Shown piece by piece: positions 1 through 6,158 of a stretch of DNA of 17,615 nucleotides. Source of the stretch: Alphaproteobacteria bacterium (GTDB lineage: Bacteria > Pseudomonadota > Alphaproteobacteria > UBA6615); NCBI GenBank assembly GCA_013003285.1, contig JABDJY010000056.1, positions 1-17,615 of the forward strand, given 5' to 3'. A program made the translations under genes and the position numbers. The notes under the pieces are model-generated. The model was not told the origin of the DNA. It worked only from the letters and a program-made list of their open reading frames with translations, and ran no database searches. Position 1 is the stretch's first letter. The number at the start of each line of letters is the position of its first letter.

Positions 1-320
1 CGGCGGCGCTGGTCGTGGGGCCGCTCACCCTGCGCCACGAGGCGGCGACCGGTATGCTGCCGTCAGGCGAAATTTCCGGGCACTTTCATCCCAAGGCCAT
101 TGTGCGTATCCGCGGGCGGCGCATCTCGGGCCGTTGCTTCGTCACCGACGGCCGCCGCCTGATCTTACCGGCCTTCGGCGCCTTCACCGGCGGGTTGAAC
201 GTGCTCGATCCGGCGCTGGCCACGCTGCTGCAACCGGCGTACCGCGTCTTCGTCATCGGCCAGCAGCGCCTCTTCGCCTTCCAGCACCACCAACTCACCC
301 CCGATCCGCCGCGGGTTTAG
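1..320 (+). CDS. pdeM: Ligase-associated DNA damage response endonuclease PdeM, 3' part
   Basis: This is the C-terminal ~105 residues of a metallophosphoesterase; the start lies left of the window and the frame can be read from base 3. PdeM proteins are calcineurin-like phosphoesterases normally encoded with an ATP-dependent DNA ligase, a Lhr-like helicase and a ligase-associated exonuclease, and are thought to act in DNA repair. Recognisable blocks are GPLTLRHEA, then GEISGHFHPKA (the GHxH metal-binding motif of this fold), then CFVTDGRRLILPAFGAFTGG, all typical of the family. The gene ends at a TAG at 318-320, 17 bases before the stop of the convergent hypothetical gene. Its expected helicase and ligase partners would lie off the left edge and cannot be checked. 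The family call is confident. The repair role is family knowledge. Confidence 0.85.
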   Translation, partial: AALVVGPLTLRHEAATGMLPSGEISGHFHPKAIVRIRGRRISGRCFVTDGRRLILPAFGAFTGGLNVLDPALATLLQPAYRVFVIGQQRLFAFQHHQLTPDPPRV

Positions 321-334
321 GAGAGCTCTCTAAA
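316..334. terminator. Bulged inverted repeat between two convergent genes
   Basis: TTTAG pairs with CTAAA and AGAG pairs with CTCT, with one unpaired G at 321. This gives a near-perfect dyad exactly at the junction of pdeM and the convergent hypothetical gene. It could act as a bidirectional terminator, but the T-tract is limited to the stem base and the loop is tight, so this is only a candidate. Confidence 0.3.
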
Positions 335-337
335 TCG

Positions 338-1471
338 CTACTTGTTCTGCGATGCGAGAAGTGTTTTACGGCAGGCGTCATAGCGAGTTCGGTTGTCGCG
401 CCCAATAACGTCAGAAACAATTGCCGGCGTTTCGCACCGCACGCCGTCATCGAAAGCTTGCCGCAGACAATTGATCATTCGCGCGTCTGTCGTATCCACG
501 TTGCTGAAATTGGAAAAACACCAGGCAGCGTGAGAGTTAATTCCGGGTTGTAGGCTGTGAGCGAGGAAACTGAGCTTTTGAGCCGCTCTGTTCTCTAAAC
601 GACGACGTTCAGAAGCCGATATTTGCGAAAAGGCTTCCCGAGCCAAGGTCCGTACGTTGTCATCGAGAAGGTTCTCTAGTGAGTAGAGATGGGAACTAGA
701 AAGTGCTTGACCCAAAACGATATCAACTAATCCTTCGGTCAGTTGATCTCTTCGGTTATTTTGATAACCAGCGATAAGGCCCAAAAGTCCTGTTCCGGTA
801 AACGCTTCTGGATAAAAGTTGCCCACACCAGCGTACAACGCCCCGTAAAATCGTCCGGCATATTTATCGGTTTGTTGGTCAGCTTGGATGTAATAAGCCA
901 ACGCGAAAAATGCGTATTCTGTATCCGGGAGATAACTTTTGTCGTTTGCACTCGCAAGAACTGCATCGATATCGCCGACGCCATCACATTCGGTCGGATG
1001 AAGCCTGCAGGCTAGAAGAAGATATGAGGGTGCGTTCACATGTCCTTCGAGATATGACGTCTGGAAAAGATCCACAAAATCTTTGGGCGCAAGTCCGGAA
1101 TTCTCGAGCACGTAGGAATAGAAGCCAACGAGGAATGGCGCATATTTTCGCTCGTTTTCCAGGTTAGATCGCAGGATTTTGACGGCTTCGCCTGAATTTC
1201 GCTTGGAATACAAAGTGTCGTAATGCATCACGCCGAGCATCGTGTTGGCCAAGGCAAATTTCTCTTGCTGTAGTTCCTCCAGAATCCGCACCGCTTGCTC
1301 GTCTTGGAGATTCGAATACAGGGTCAACGCGGTTCGGAATCTCTCATCCTTGCTGTCGGCTTCCGCCGGCCCGGTCCTGGTAAGGAGGACTGCAAAGGAG
1401 AATACAGCCATCACTAAAACGAGTGACGCTGTTCTTCGGACAATCGGGAGTTCGATTAGACACTGATGCAT
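338..1471 (-). CDS. Exported helical-repeat protein of unknown function (AT-rich gene)
   Basis: I do not recognise this 377-aa protein. The ATG at 1471 is preferred: it gives a good signal peptide and has a GAGG about 12 bases upstream, whereas an in-frame TTG 48 bases earlier lacks such support. Residues 1-38 look like a signal peptide: two Arg at 12-13, a hydrophobic core at 15-30, and an AEA-D cleavage site at 36-39. The mature part is mostly helical with stretches resembling degenerate TPR or Sel1 repeats, for example LYSNLQDEQAVRILEEL and LANTMLGVMHYDTLY. Six cysteines remain after the signal, four of them in the C-terminal quarter, so periplasmic disulfides are possible. Base composition differs sharply from neighbours: hand counts of 60-base lines give 40-52% GC here against about 70% in znuA, suggesting horizontal transfer. 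An outer-membrane-associated or secreted role is conceivable, but no function is assigned. Confidence 0.7.
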   Translation of the reverse strand: MHQCLIELPIVRRTASLVLVMAVFSFAVLLTRTGPAEADSKDERFRTALTLYSNLQDEQAVRILEELQQEKFALANTMLGVMHYDTLYSKRNSGEAVKILRSNLENERKYAPFLVGFYSYVLENSGLAPKDFVDLFQTSYLEGHVNAPSYLLLACRLHPTECDGVGDIDAVLASANDKSYLPDTEYAFFALAYYIQADQQTDKYAGRFYGALYAGVGNFYPEAFTGTGLLGLIAGYQNNRRDQLTEGLVDIVLGQALSSSHLYSLENLLDDNVRTLAREAFSQISASERRRLENRAAQKLSFLAHSLQPGINSHAAWCFSNFSNVDTTDARMINCLRQAFDDGVRCETPAIVSDVIGRDNRTRYDACRKTLLASQNK

Positions 1472-1515
1472 TGCCGACAATAGCCTCGAAGAGCAAAGGC
1501 AATATCTTGACCGCC

Positions 1516-1529
1516 ACAATCAGGATTGT
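1516..1529. promoter_or_regulatory. Perfect dyad upstream of the AT-rich gene, possible operator
   Basis: ACAATC and GATTGT form perfect 6-base arms around a 2-base centre, 44 bases upstream of the ATG at 1471. The centre is too tight for a terminator hairpin, so a protein-binding site is the more natural reading. There is no clear flanking promoter, so confidence is low. Confidence 0.25.
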
Positions 1530-1574
1530 CACCTAAACTGATTAGCCGGTAACTGTCCGTATATAGGCGGTTTG

Positions 1575-2519
1575 TTAGTTACCCAGGCAACCCGCCAAAG
1601 AGCGGCCGAGATTCTTCATCAGGTCGAAATAAAGCTCGGGACCGATGGCGAGGTCGGCGCCGATGGGGTCGAGTTCGGCCAGGGTTGCGTTGGTGCCGGA
1701 GACCACCGTGGCGGCGATGGCGTTGGGGAATTGCGGTTCGGCGAAGACGCATTTTATGTCCTGCGCCGCCAGCAGATCGCGGATTTCGCGCAAGCGCCGG
1801 GCGCCGGGCCGCCGTTCCGGCGAGAGGGCGATAGCCGTCGCCGGCGCTAAATCGAACGCGGCTTCGAAATGGCGATAGGCGTCGTGCAGCACGATGTAGG
1901 GCGATTTACGCACCGGCGCGAGCAGATCGCGCAGTTCGCCTTGCAGGCCGTCCAACCGGTCGTTGAGCGCGGCCAGGTTCCGGCCATAGGCGGCGGCGTT
2001 TTCACCGTCGTGGCGGCTGAGGGTCTCGGCGGCGATTTCGGCGATGCGCCGCGCATTGGCGACCGACAGCCAGATATGCGGGTCGCTGGCATGATCGCCG
2101 TGATCGCCGTGATCGCCGGGGCCGTCATGTTGGTCCGGAATGCGCTGCTCGGTAATGCCCGGCGCATCGGCCAGGCTGACCACGGTGCCGGACGCGAGGG
2201 CGGCGAGCGGTTTATCGAGAAAGGTCTCCAGGTCGGGGCCGACGCGAAACACCAAATGGGTGTTGGCCAGTGCTTGGGCGTCGGACGGGCGCAGCGAGAA
2301 GGCATGGGGCGAGGCGCCGGGCGGCACCAGCAGCCTTGGTTCGCCGACCCCTTCCATGACCGCGGCAACGAGCGAGTGGACCGGCGCGATCGACACGACC
2401 ACATCGGGCGCGGCAAGCGCCGCCGGCACATCGGGCGCGGCCGGCGCCGCCGGTGCAACGGTTGCGCTGAGCGCCAGGGTTGTCAATGCGCCGATATATC
2501 GCCGCACGGTGCGGATCAT
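1575..2519 (-). CDS. znuA: Zinc ABC transporter substrate-binding protein ZnuA
   Basis: This is the periplasmic zinc-capturing protein of the ZnuABC importer, 314 aa, close to the family norm. Residues 1-25 form a signal peptide, followed by an Ala/Pro-rich linker (23-40). By comparison with known ZnuA proteins, the zinc ligands are His72 (in GASPHAFSLRPSD), His147 (in DPHIWLS) and His211 (in LHDAY). The family's acidic residue just before the first His is Pro71 here. A flexible His/Asp-rich loop (129-142, GDH repeats) precedes His147, as is usual for zinc-type rather than manganese-type binding proteins. Two cysteines, in IKCVFAEP and near the C terminus (GCLGN), match the conserved ZnuA disulfide. 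It diverges from zur-znuCB and shares the Zur-box-like region with it. The ATG at 2519 has an AAGAG-type ribosome site about 10 bases upstream. Confidence 0.95.
   Translation of the reverse strand: MIRTVRRYIGALTTLALSATVAPAAPAAPDVPAALAAPDVVVSIAPVHSLVAAVMEGVGEPRLLVPPGASPHAFSLRPSDAQALANTHLVFRVGPDLETFLDKPLAALASGTVVSLADAPGITEQRIPDQHDGPGDHGDHGDHASDPHIWLSVANARRIAEIAAETLSRHDGENAAAYGRNLAALNDRLDGLQGELRDLLAPVRKSPYIVLHDAYRHFEAAFDLAPATAIALSPERRPGARRLREIRDLLAAQDIKCVFAEPQFPNAIAATVVSGTNATLAELDPIGADLAIGPELYFDLMKNLGRSLAGCLGN
2093..2119. repeat. Three 9-base tandem units inside znuA
   Basis: The unit GATCGCCGT occurs three times head to tail (the last copy differs in its final base). On the minus strand it encodes the Gly-Asp-His triplets of the ZnuA metal-binding loop. 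Such a tract can gain or lose units by slippage without breaking the frame. Confidence 0.8.
2400..2453. repeat. 27-base tandem duplication in the znuA linker
   Basis: Bases 2400-2426 and 2427-2453 are identical except for two adjacent bases (AA against CG). On the minus strand the two copies encode PAAPAAPDV and PAALAAPDV, ZnuA residues 23-31 and 32-40, just after the signal peptide. The duplication is in frame and lengthens the linker by nine residues. Confidence 0.85.
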
Positions 2520-2573
2520 GGCCAGCTACTCTTAATCCTAGATCGCCCGCGAGAATAAGGCTTTCGCGGCATA

Positions 2574-2590
2574 ATGCAATATTATAACAT
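2574..2590. promoter_or_regulatory. Zur-box-like operator in the znuA/zur divergent region
   Basis: The 17-base dyad begins ATG, ends CAT, and has a central AT/TATAA-rich core; six of eight arm positions are symmetric. It resembles the ATGTTATA-N-TATAACAT pattern recalled for alphaproteobacterial Zur sites. It lies in the 110-base gap between the znuA ATG (2519) and the zur ATG (2630), within an otherwise unusually AT-rich stretch. I infer that zinc-loaded Zur binds here and represses both directions. No footprint is available. Confidence 0.7.
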
Positions 2591-2629
2591 AACATAATTG
2601 GATGATGGCAAAATCGTAGGATGCGCCTG

Positions 2630-3157
2630 ATGTCAGAAACCCCAGACGGCGTCTTCGTCGGTAGCGATCACGACCATGGCAATTGCGTGTCGACCGCGCT
2701 CGATAGCGCCGCGGCGGTTTGCCAGCGGCGCGGCGTGCGGCTCACGCCCCTGCGCCGCCAGGTGCTCGAACTGGTCTGGCAGAGCCACCAGCCGATCGGC
2801 GCCTATGCGGTGCTCGACGCCCTGCAGGCCAATCGCCGCGACGATGCGCCGGACGGGCGAACCAGCGCCGTGGCGCCGCCGACGGTCTACCGGGCGCTGG
2901 AGTTTCTGCTCGGTCAGCGCCTGATCCACCGCATCGAATCCCTGAACGCCTATATCGGCTGTGTCCATCCCGGCGCCCGCCACGCGGCGCTGTTTCTCAT
3001 CTGCAATGGCTGCGGCAGCGCCGCCGAGCTGGAAAGCGCGACGCTGCTGACCGCGATCGATAACGCTGCGGCCGATGCCGGCTTCGCTATCGAACGGGTT
3101 GCCGTCGAGGTCGCCGGCCAATGTCCCGATTGCCAGGGCGCCGTCGATGTCGCCTGA
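2630..3157 (+). CDS. zur: Zinc uptake regulator Zur (Fur family)
   Basis: This is a Fur-family repressor of 175 aa. The winged-helix DNA-binding part spans about residues 30-110 (LTPLRRQVLELV; PPTVYRALEFL). The zinc-sensing residues align with E. coli Zur: His100, Cys111, His118 and Glu133 for the regulatory site, and Cys125/Cys128 plus a C-terminal CPDC for the structural zinc. A short N-terminal DHDHGNC stretch adds possible metal ligands. The ATG at 2630 is chosen over an in-frame ATG at 2621 because AGGA at 2618-2621 is spaced 8 bases from it, while it would overlap the earlier ATG. The gene overlaps znuC by 11 bases, so zur-znuC-znuB is an operon. Position beside znu genes and the residue pattern favour Zur over Fur, PerR or Irr. 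Confidence 0.92.
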   Translation: MSETPDGVFVGSDHDHGNCVSTALDSAAAVCQRRGVRLTPLRRQVLELVWQSHQPIGAYAVLDALQANRRDDAPDGRTSAVAPPTVYRALEFLLGQRLIHRIESLNAYIGCVHPGARHAALFLICNGCGSAAELESATLLTAIDNAAADAGFAIERVAVEVAGQCPDCQGAVDVA

Positions 3158-3941
3158 GGCGCTTATTTCGGTCAGCGATCTGACGGTGCGGTTCGGCGAA
3201 ACCGTAACCTTGGATTCGGTAAACCTGGAAGTGCGGCCGGGCGAAATCGTCACGGTGATCGGCCCCAACGGCGCCGGCAAGACCACCTTGCTGCGGGTCG
3301 TCTTGGGCTTGAACGAGCCGGATACAGGTCAGGTGCAGCGGCGCCGTGGATTACGTATCGGCTATATGCCCCAGAGCATCGCCATCGACGACACGCTGCC
3401 GCTGACCGTGCGGCGGTTTTTGGATTTGGGCGGACGGGTAGCGAAGGGCCGCCGCCGCGAAGTGCTCGACAATGTCGGGGTGCAACGCCTGCTCGACCAG
3501 CCGCTGCAGCGCATTTCCGGCGGTGAGATGCAGCGTGTGTTGCTGGCGCGCGCCCTGTTGCGCGAGCCCCAATTGCTGGTGCTCGACGAACCGGCCCAAG
3601 GCCTCGATGTGGCCGGACAGGCCGATCTCTACGAACTTATCGGCCAATTGCGCGGCGAACTGGGCTGCGGCGTCTTGATGGTCAGCCACGATCTGCATCT
3701 GGTGATGGCGGCGGCCGATCGCGTGGTGTGCCTCAACCACCATGTTTGCTGCACCGGCGCGCCCCACGATGTGCGCGAAAACCCAGAATATCTCGCCCTG
3801 TTCCCGGAGACCGAGATCGCCTCGTTGGGCATCTATACCCATCACCATGATCACGCCCATGCGGTCACCGGCGAAGTGGTCGGGGCCCATGATCACGCCG
3901 ATCATCATTATGGTCATCACGGCGGGGCAGATCATGGATGA
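3147..3941 (+). CDS. znuC: Zinc ABC transporter ATP-binding protein ZnuC
   Basis: This is the cytoplasmic ATPase of the zinc importer, 264 aa. All ABC motifs are intact: Walker A GPNGAGKTT (39-47), Q-loop Gln76, signature SGGEMQR (124-130), Walker B LLVLDEP (143-149) and the H-loop His181. The start at 3147 puts the first beta-strand (ISVSDLTVRFG) at residue 7 as expected. It overlaps the 3' end of zur by 11 bases, with AGGG nine bases upstream. A longer reading from 3075 would add 24 residues encoded inside zur and is unlikely. After about residue 230 comes a histidine-rich tail (HHHDHAHAV, then HDHADHHYGHHGG). Such tails occur in some ZnuC proteins and may bind or buffer zinc. Its 3' end overlaps znuB by 8 bases, implying translational coupling. 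Confidence 0.95.
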   Translation: MSPEALISVSDLTVRFGETVTLDSVNLEVRPGEIVTVIGPNGAGKTTLLRVVLGLNEPDTGQVQRRRGLRIGYMPQSIAIDDTLPLTVRRFLDLGGRVAKGRRREVLDNVGVQRLLDQPLQRISGGEMQRVLLARALLREPQLLVLDEPAQGLDVAGQADLYELIGQLRGELGCGVLMVSHDLHLVMAAADRVVCLNHHVCCTGAPHDVRENPEYLALFPETEIASLGIYTHHHDHAHAVTGEVVGAHDHADHHYGHHGGADHG

Positions 3942-4725
3942 TTTTCTAATCCGCGCCGCCATCGGCGGCATCGGCGTGGCGGCGGTGACCGGTCCGCTCG
4001 GCGCGTTCGTGGTGTGGCGGCGCATGGCCTATTTCGGCGACGCGCTGTCCCATTCGGCATTGCTCGGTGTCGCGCTTGGTCTGTTACTTGGCAGCAACGT
4101 CAATGTCGCCATCATCGCGGTCTGCATCGCTGTCGCCTTGCTGTTGGTGGCGCTGCAACGCCAGCGCTACCTGGCCAGCGACACCGTGCTGGGTATTCTG
4201 GCCCATGGCACGTTGAGCCTGGGTTTGGTGGTCGTGGCGCTGCAGGGCTCGGTGCGGGTCGATCTGTTCGCGCTGCTATTCGGCGATGTGTTGGCCATGA
4301 CCGTGACCGATCTCTACTGGATCTATGGCGGCGGCGTGGTGGCGCTGGCGCTGTTGTTGTGGCTCTGGCGGCCGCTATTGGCGGTGACCGTGCATGAGGA
4401 TCTGGCCCGCGTCGAAGGGGTCAATGTGGTGGCGGTGCAGCTCGGCTTCATGGTGGTGATCGCGCTGGTGATCGCCGTCGCCATCAAAATAGTGGGGATA
4501 TTGTTGCTGACGTCGCTGCTAGTCATCCCGGCAGCGGCGGCACGGCGAGTGTCCTCGACCCCGGAAATGATGGCGATCCTCGCTGCGATCATCGGCACCG
4601 TGTCGGTCATCGGCGGCCTGTCAGGCTCGCTGCAATGGGATACGCCGGCCGGCCCGTCGGTCGTCCTCGCCGCGGTGGTGCTGTTTCTGCTGGTAATGCT
4701 GATCCCCGCCGGGCGGCGAACCTAG
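3934..4725 (+). CDS. znuB: Zinc ABC transporter permease ZnuB
   Basis: This is the membrane channel of the ZnuABC importer (ABC-3 family), 263 aa, the usual length. It is hydrophobic throughout, with about eight membrane segments, and begins MDDFLIRAAIGGIG. Family features include GPLGAFVVWRRMAYFGDALSHSALLG near the N terminus and the loop GILLLTSLLVIPAAAARR, which contacts the ATPase. The ATG at 3934 lies within the last codons of znuC. A longer reading from 3742 is only the shifted frame through znuC. The stop TAG (4723-4725) overlaps the stop of the convergent ctaA. Expression with zur and znuC is expected under zinc limitation. Confidence 0.95.
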   Translation: MDDFLIRAAIGGIGVAAVTGPLGAFVVWRRMAYFGDALSHSALLGVALGLLLGSNVNVAIIAVCIAVALLLVALQRQRYLASDTVLGILAHGTLSLGLVVVALQGSVRVDLFALLFGDVLAMTVTDLYWIYGGGVVALALLLWLWRPLLAVTVHEDLARVEGVNVVAVQLGFMVVIALVIAVAIKIVGILLLTSLLVIPAAAARRVSSTPEMMAILAAIIGTVSVIGGLSGSLQWDTPAGPSVVLAAVVLFLLVMLIPAGRRT

Positions 4726-5795
4726 GCCCTTTTAGGGGTGCGAAGCTCGTAGATCAGCCAGAGGGTCGCGGTGAGCAGGAAAACCGCTCCCGCTTGATGC
4801 GCCGCGGCCAGCGGCACTGGCACGGCAAAGATCAGCGTCGATATGCCCAACGTGACCTGCAGGCAGACGATAATCAGCAATCCGTTGGCCACACGGCGTG
4901 CCCGCTGCACCAGCACGATCCAGCGGCTGCGCCACCAGGTGGCGATGGCGACGATCAACGACACGATGGCCAGCACCCGGTGGTGAAACTGGATGGTGGC
5001 GATGTCCTCAAACGCGCTGGTGTACCAGGGTTGTGGCAGATATCCCGCCGGCACCAGCGATCCGTCCATCAGCGGGAAGGTGTTATAGGCCAGGCCCGCA
5101 TCGGTGCCGGCGACGAAAGCACCCGACAATATGGTCACGGTCACCAGAACAAGGGTGGTTATGGCCAAGGTCCGTATGCCCGACAATCGCCGGTCCGGCG
5201 TTGTCTCGGGTACCGGATGGCGCAATTGCAGCGCGGTCCACAACAGCGCGACGTACAAAACCAGGGCCGCCATCAAATGGGCGGCCAGCCGGTACTGGCT
5301 AACCTCCGGTATATCGACCAGGCCGCTTTGCACCATATACCAGCCCAGAACGCCTTGGGCGCCGCCCAGGATGAACAGCACGAGTAGGCGGGGCGCTAAG
5401 GATAGTTCGATCTTCCGGCGCAGCAGGAACCATAGAAAGGGCAAGAAGAAGGCGATGCCGATCAACCGGCCCCAGAAGCGGTGGGCCCATTCCCACCAGA
5501 AGATCGCCTTAAAGCCAGCGAGCGTGATGCCGGTGTTGACCTCTTGGTACTGCGGGCTGGTCTGGTAGAGATTGAATATCCGCGCCCATTCGGCATCGGA
5601 GAGCGGCGGGAAAAAACCCATCAAGGGGCGCCATTCGACGATCGACAGGCCCGAGCCGGTCAGCCGCGTGATGCCGCCGATCGAAACCATGATCAGGATC
5701 ATCGCGGCCATGGTGAACAGCCACGCGGCGATTGCCCGGTTTGCCGCTGAGGGGCGTCCGGTCGTCGCGAATTGTTGTGCCGTCTGGCTCACCAT
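4722..5795 (-). CDS. ctaA: Heme A synthase (CtaA/COX15)
   Basis: This integral membrane enzyme oxidises the methyl group of heme O to a formyl group, giving heme A for aa3-type oxidases. From the ATG at 5795 it is 357 aa with about eight membrane spans in two four-helix halves. The four expected heme-binding histidines are visible: His105 (EWAHRFWGR), His173 (LAAHLMA), His272 (QFHHRVLA) and His333 (AAHQAG). The family block GGITRLTGSGLSIVEW (40-55) is intact. I chose 5795 because the membrane domain starts soon after and a GAAG sits just upstream. An ATG at 5864 would add 23 polar residues without a clear ribosome site. It diverges from the oxidase operon, and its stop overlaps that of znuB. 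Confidence 0.93.
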   Translation of the reverse strand: MVSQTAQQFATTGRPSAANRAIAAWLFTMAAMILIMVSIGGITRLTGSGLSIVEWRPLMGFFPPLSDAEWARIFNLYQTSPQYQEVNTGITLAGFKAIFWWEWAHRFWGRLIGIAFFLPFLWFLLRRKIELSLAPRLLVLFILGGAQGVLGWYMVQSGLVDIPEVSQYRLAAHLMAALVLYVALLWTALQLRHPVPETTPDRRLSGIRTLAITTLVLVTVTILSGAFVAGTDAGLAYNTFPLMDGSLVPAGYLPQPWYTSAFEDIATIQFHHRVLAIVSLIVAIATWWRSRWIVLVQRARRVANGLLIIVCLQVTLGISTLIFAVPVPLAAAHQAGAVFLLTATLWLIYELRTPKRA

Positions 5796-5883
5796 TTGAC
5801 TTCGATCCGTCGTGTGGCGGCAGTTTGCGCGGGCGCCTTTTTCGATGCAAGCGGGCGCGCCCATCAGTCGCAGGTGAGGCGGT

Positions 5884-5905
5884 TTACATGCTGCTTACAC
5901 GCTGC
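5884..5905 (+). repeat. Two 11-base tandem direct repeats upstream of the oxidase operon
   Basis: TTACATGCTGC is followed immediately by TTACACGCTGC, one mismatch in eleven. Back-to-back 11-base repeats spaced one helical turn apart are typical of OmpR/PhoB-type response-regulator sites. The protein is unknown, and no such regulator gene is in the window. Confidence 0.4.
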
Positions 5906-6082
5906 GTCCGATCGTCGCACACGATAGGCCGATCGGGTAGTGACCCGCGCGTAGCCGTTGTTGTAGAATCACGTGCGCATGACGAAGGTGTGTTCACGAG
6001 TGTTGCTGTGAATGGGGTCGTCTGTGCGTGGTTTCGCTCTTGGGAGGTTTTGGGCGGACGCGTTTGATAGGTGGGGAACAAG

Positions 6083-6095
6083 TTACACATTGTAA
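6083..6095. promoter_or_regulatory. Perfect dyad TTACA-N3-TGTAA upstream of ctaC
   Basis: Five-base perfect arms flank CAT, about 64 bases before the ctaC ATG. It could be an operator. It shares the TTACA core with the tandem repeats about 180 bases upstream. It does not match an FNR box (TTGAT-N4-ATCAA). Confidence 0.3.
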
Positions 6096-6158
6096 AGGCG
6101 TATCGACGAGTTGGATCGTTTCGATCTTCTGGCTCGCAATAGCAAGGATAACGATTGA

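Larger units (their letters stand above)
5796..6158. promoter_or_regulatory. Divergent control region between ctaA and the oxidase operon
   Basis: This gap of about 360 bases separates ctaA (leftward) from ctaC (rightward) and should carry both promoters. I see no convincing gene. A possible sigma-70-like pair for ctaC is GTGACC at 5940-5945 with TAGAAT at 5964-5969 (18-base spacer); this is weak. Other structure is an 11-base tandem repeat at 5884-5905 and a perfect dyad at 6083-6095. AAGGA at 6144-6148 is the ctaC ribosome site. Confidence 0.5.

Noticed and set aside
743..1167. Plus-strand frames of 85-90 codons opposite the AT-rich gene
   Set aside because: They are antisense and mutually overlapping. 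The minus-strand frame is far longer, with a signal peptide and coherent composition.
3840..3930. CAT/GAT-rich tract as a CRISPR-like or satellite repeat
   Set aside because: It is explained by the histidine/aspartate codons of the ZnuC tail; units are irregular and in frame.
4635..5387. 250-codon plus-strand frame across the end of znuB and through ctaA
   Set aside because: Low-complexity Gln/Arg/Gly composition, antisense to ctaA, which has all its expected histidines.
5732..6067. 111-codon plus-strand frame upstream of ctaC
   Set aside because: It begins inside ctaA antisense, has no ribosome site and no recognisable sequence features.
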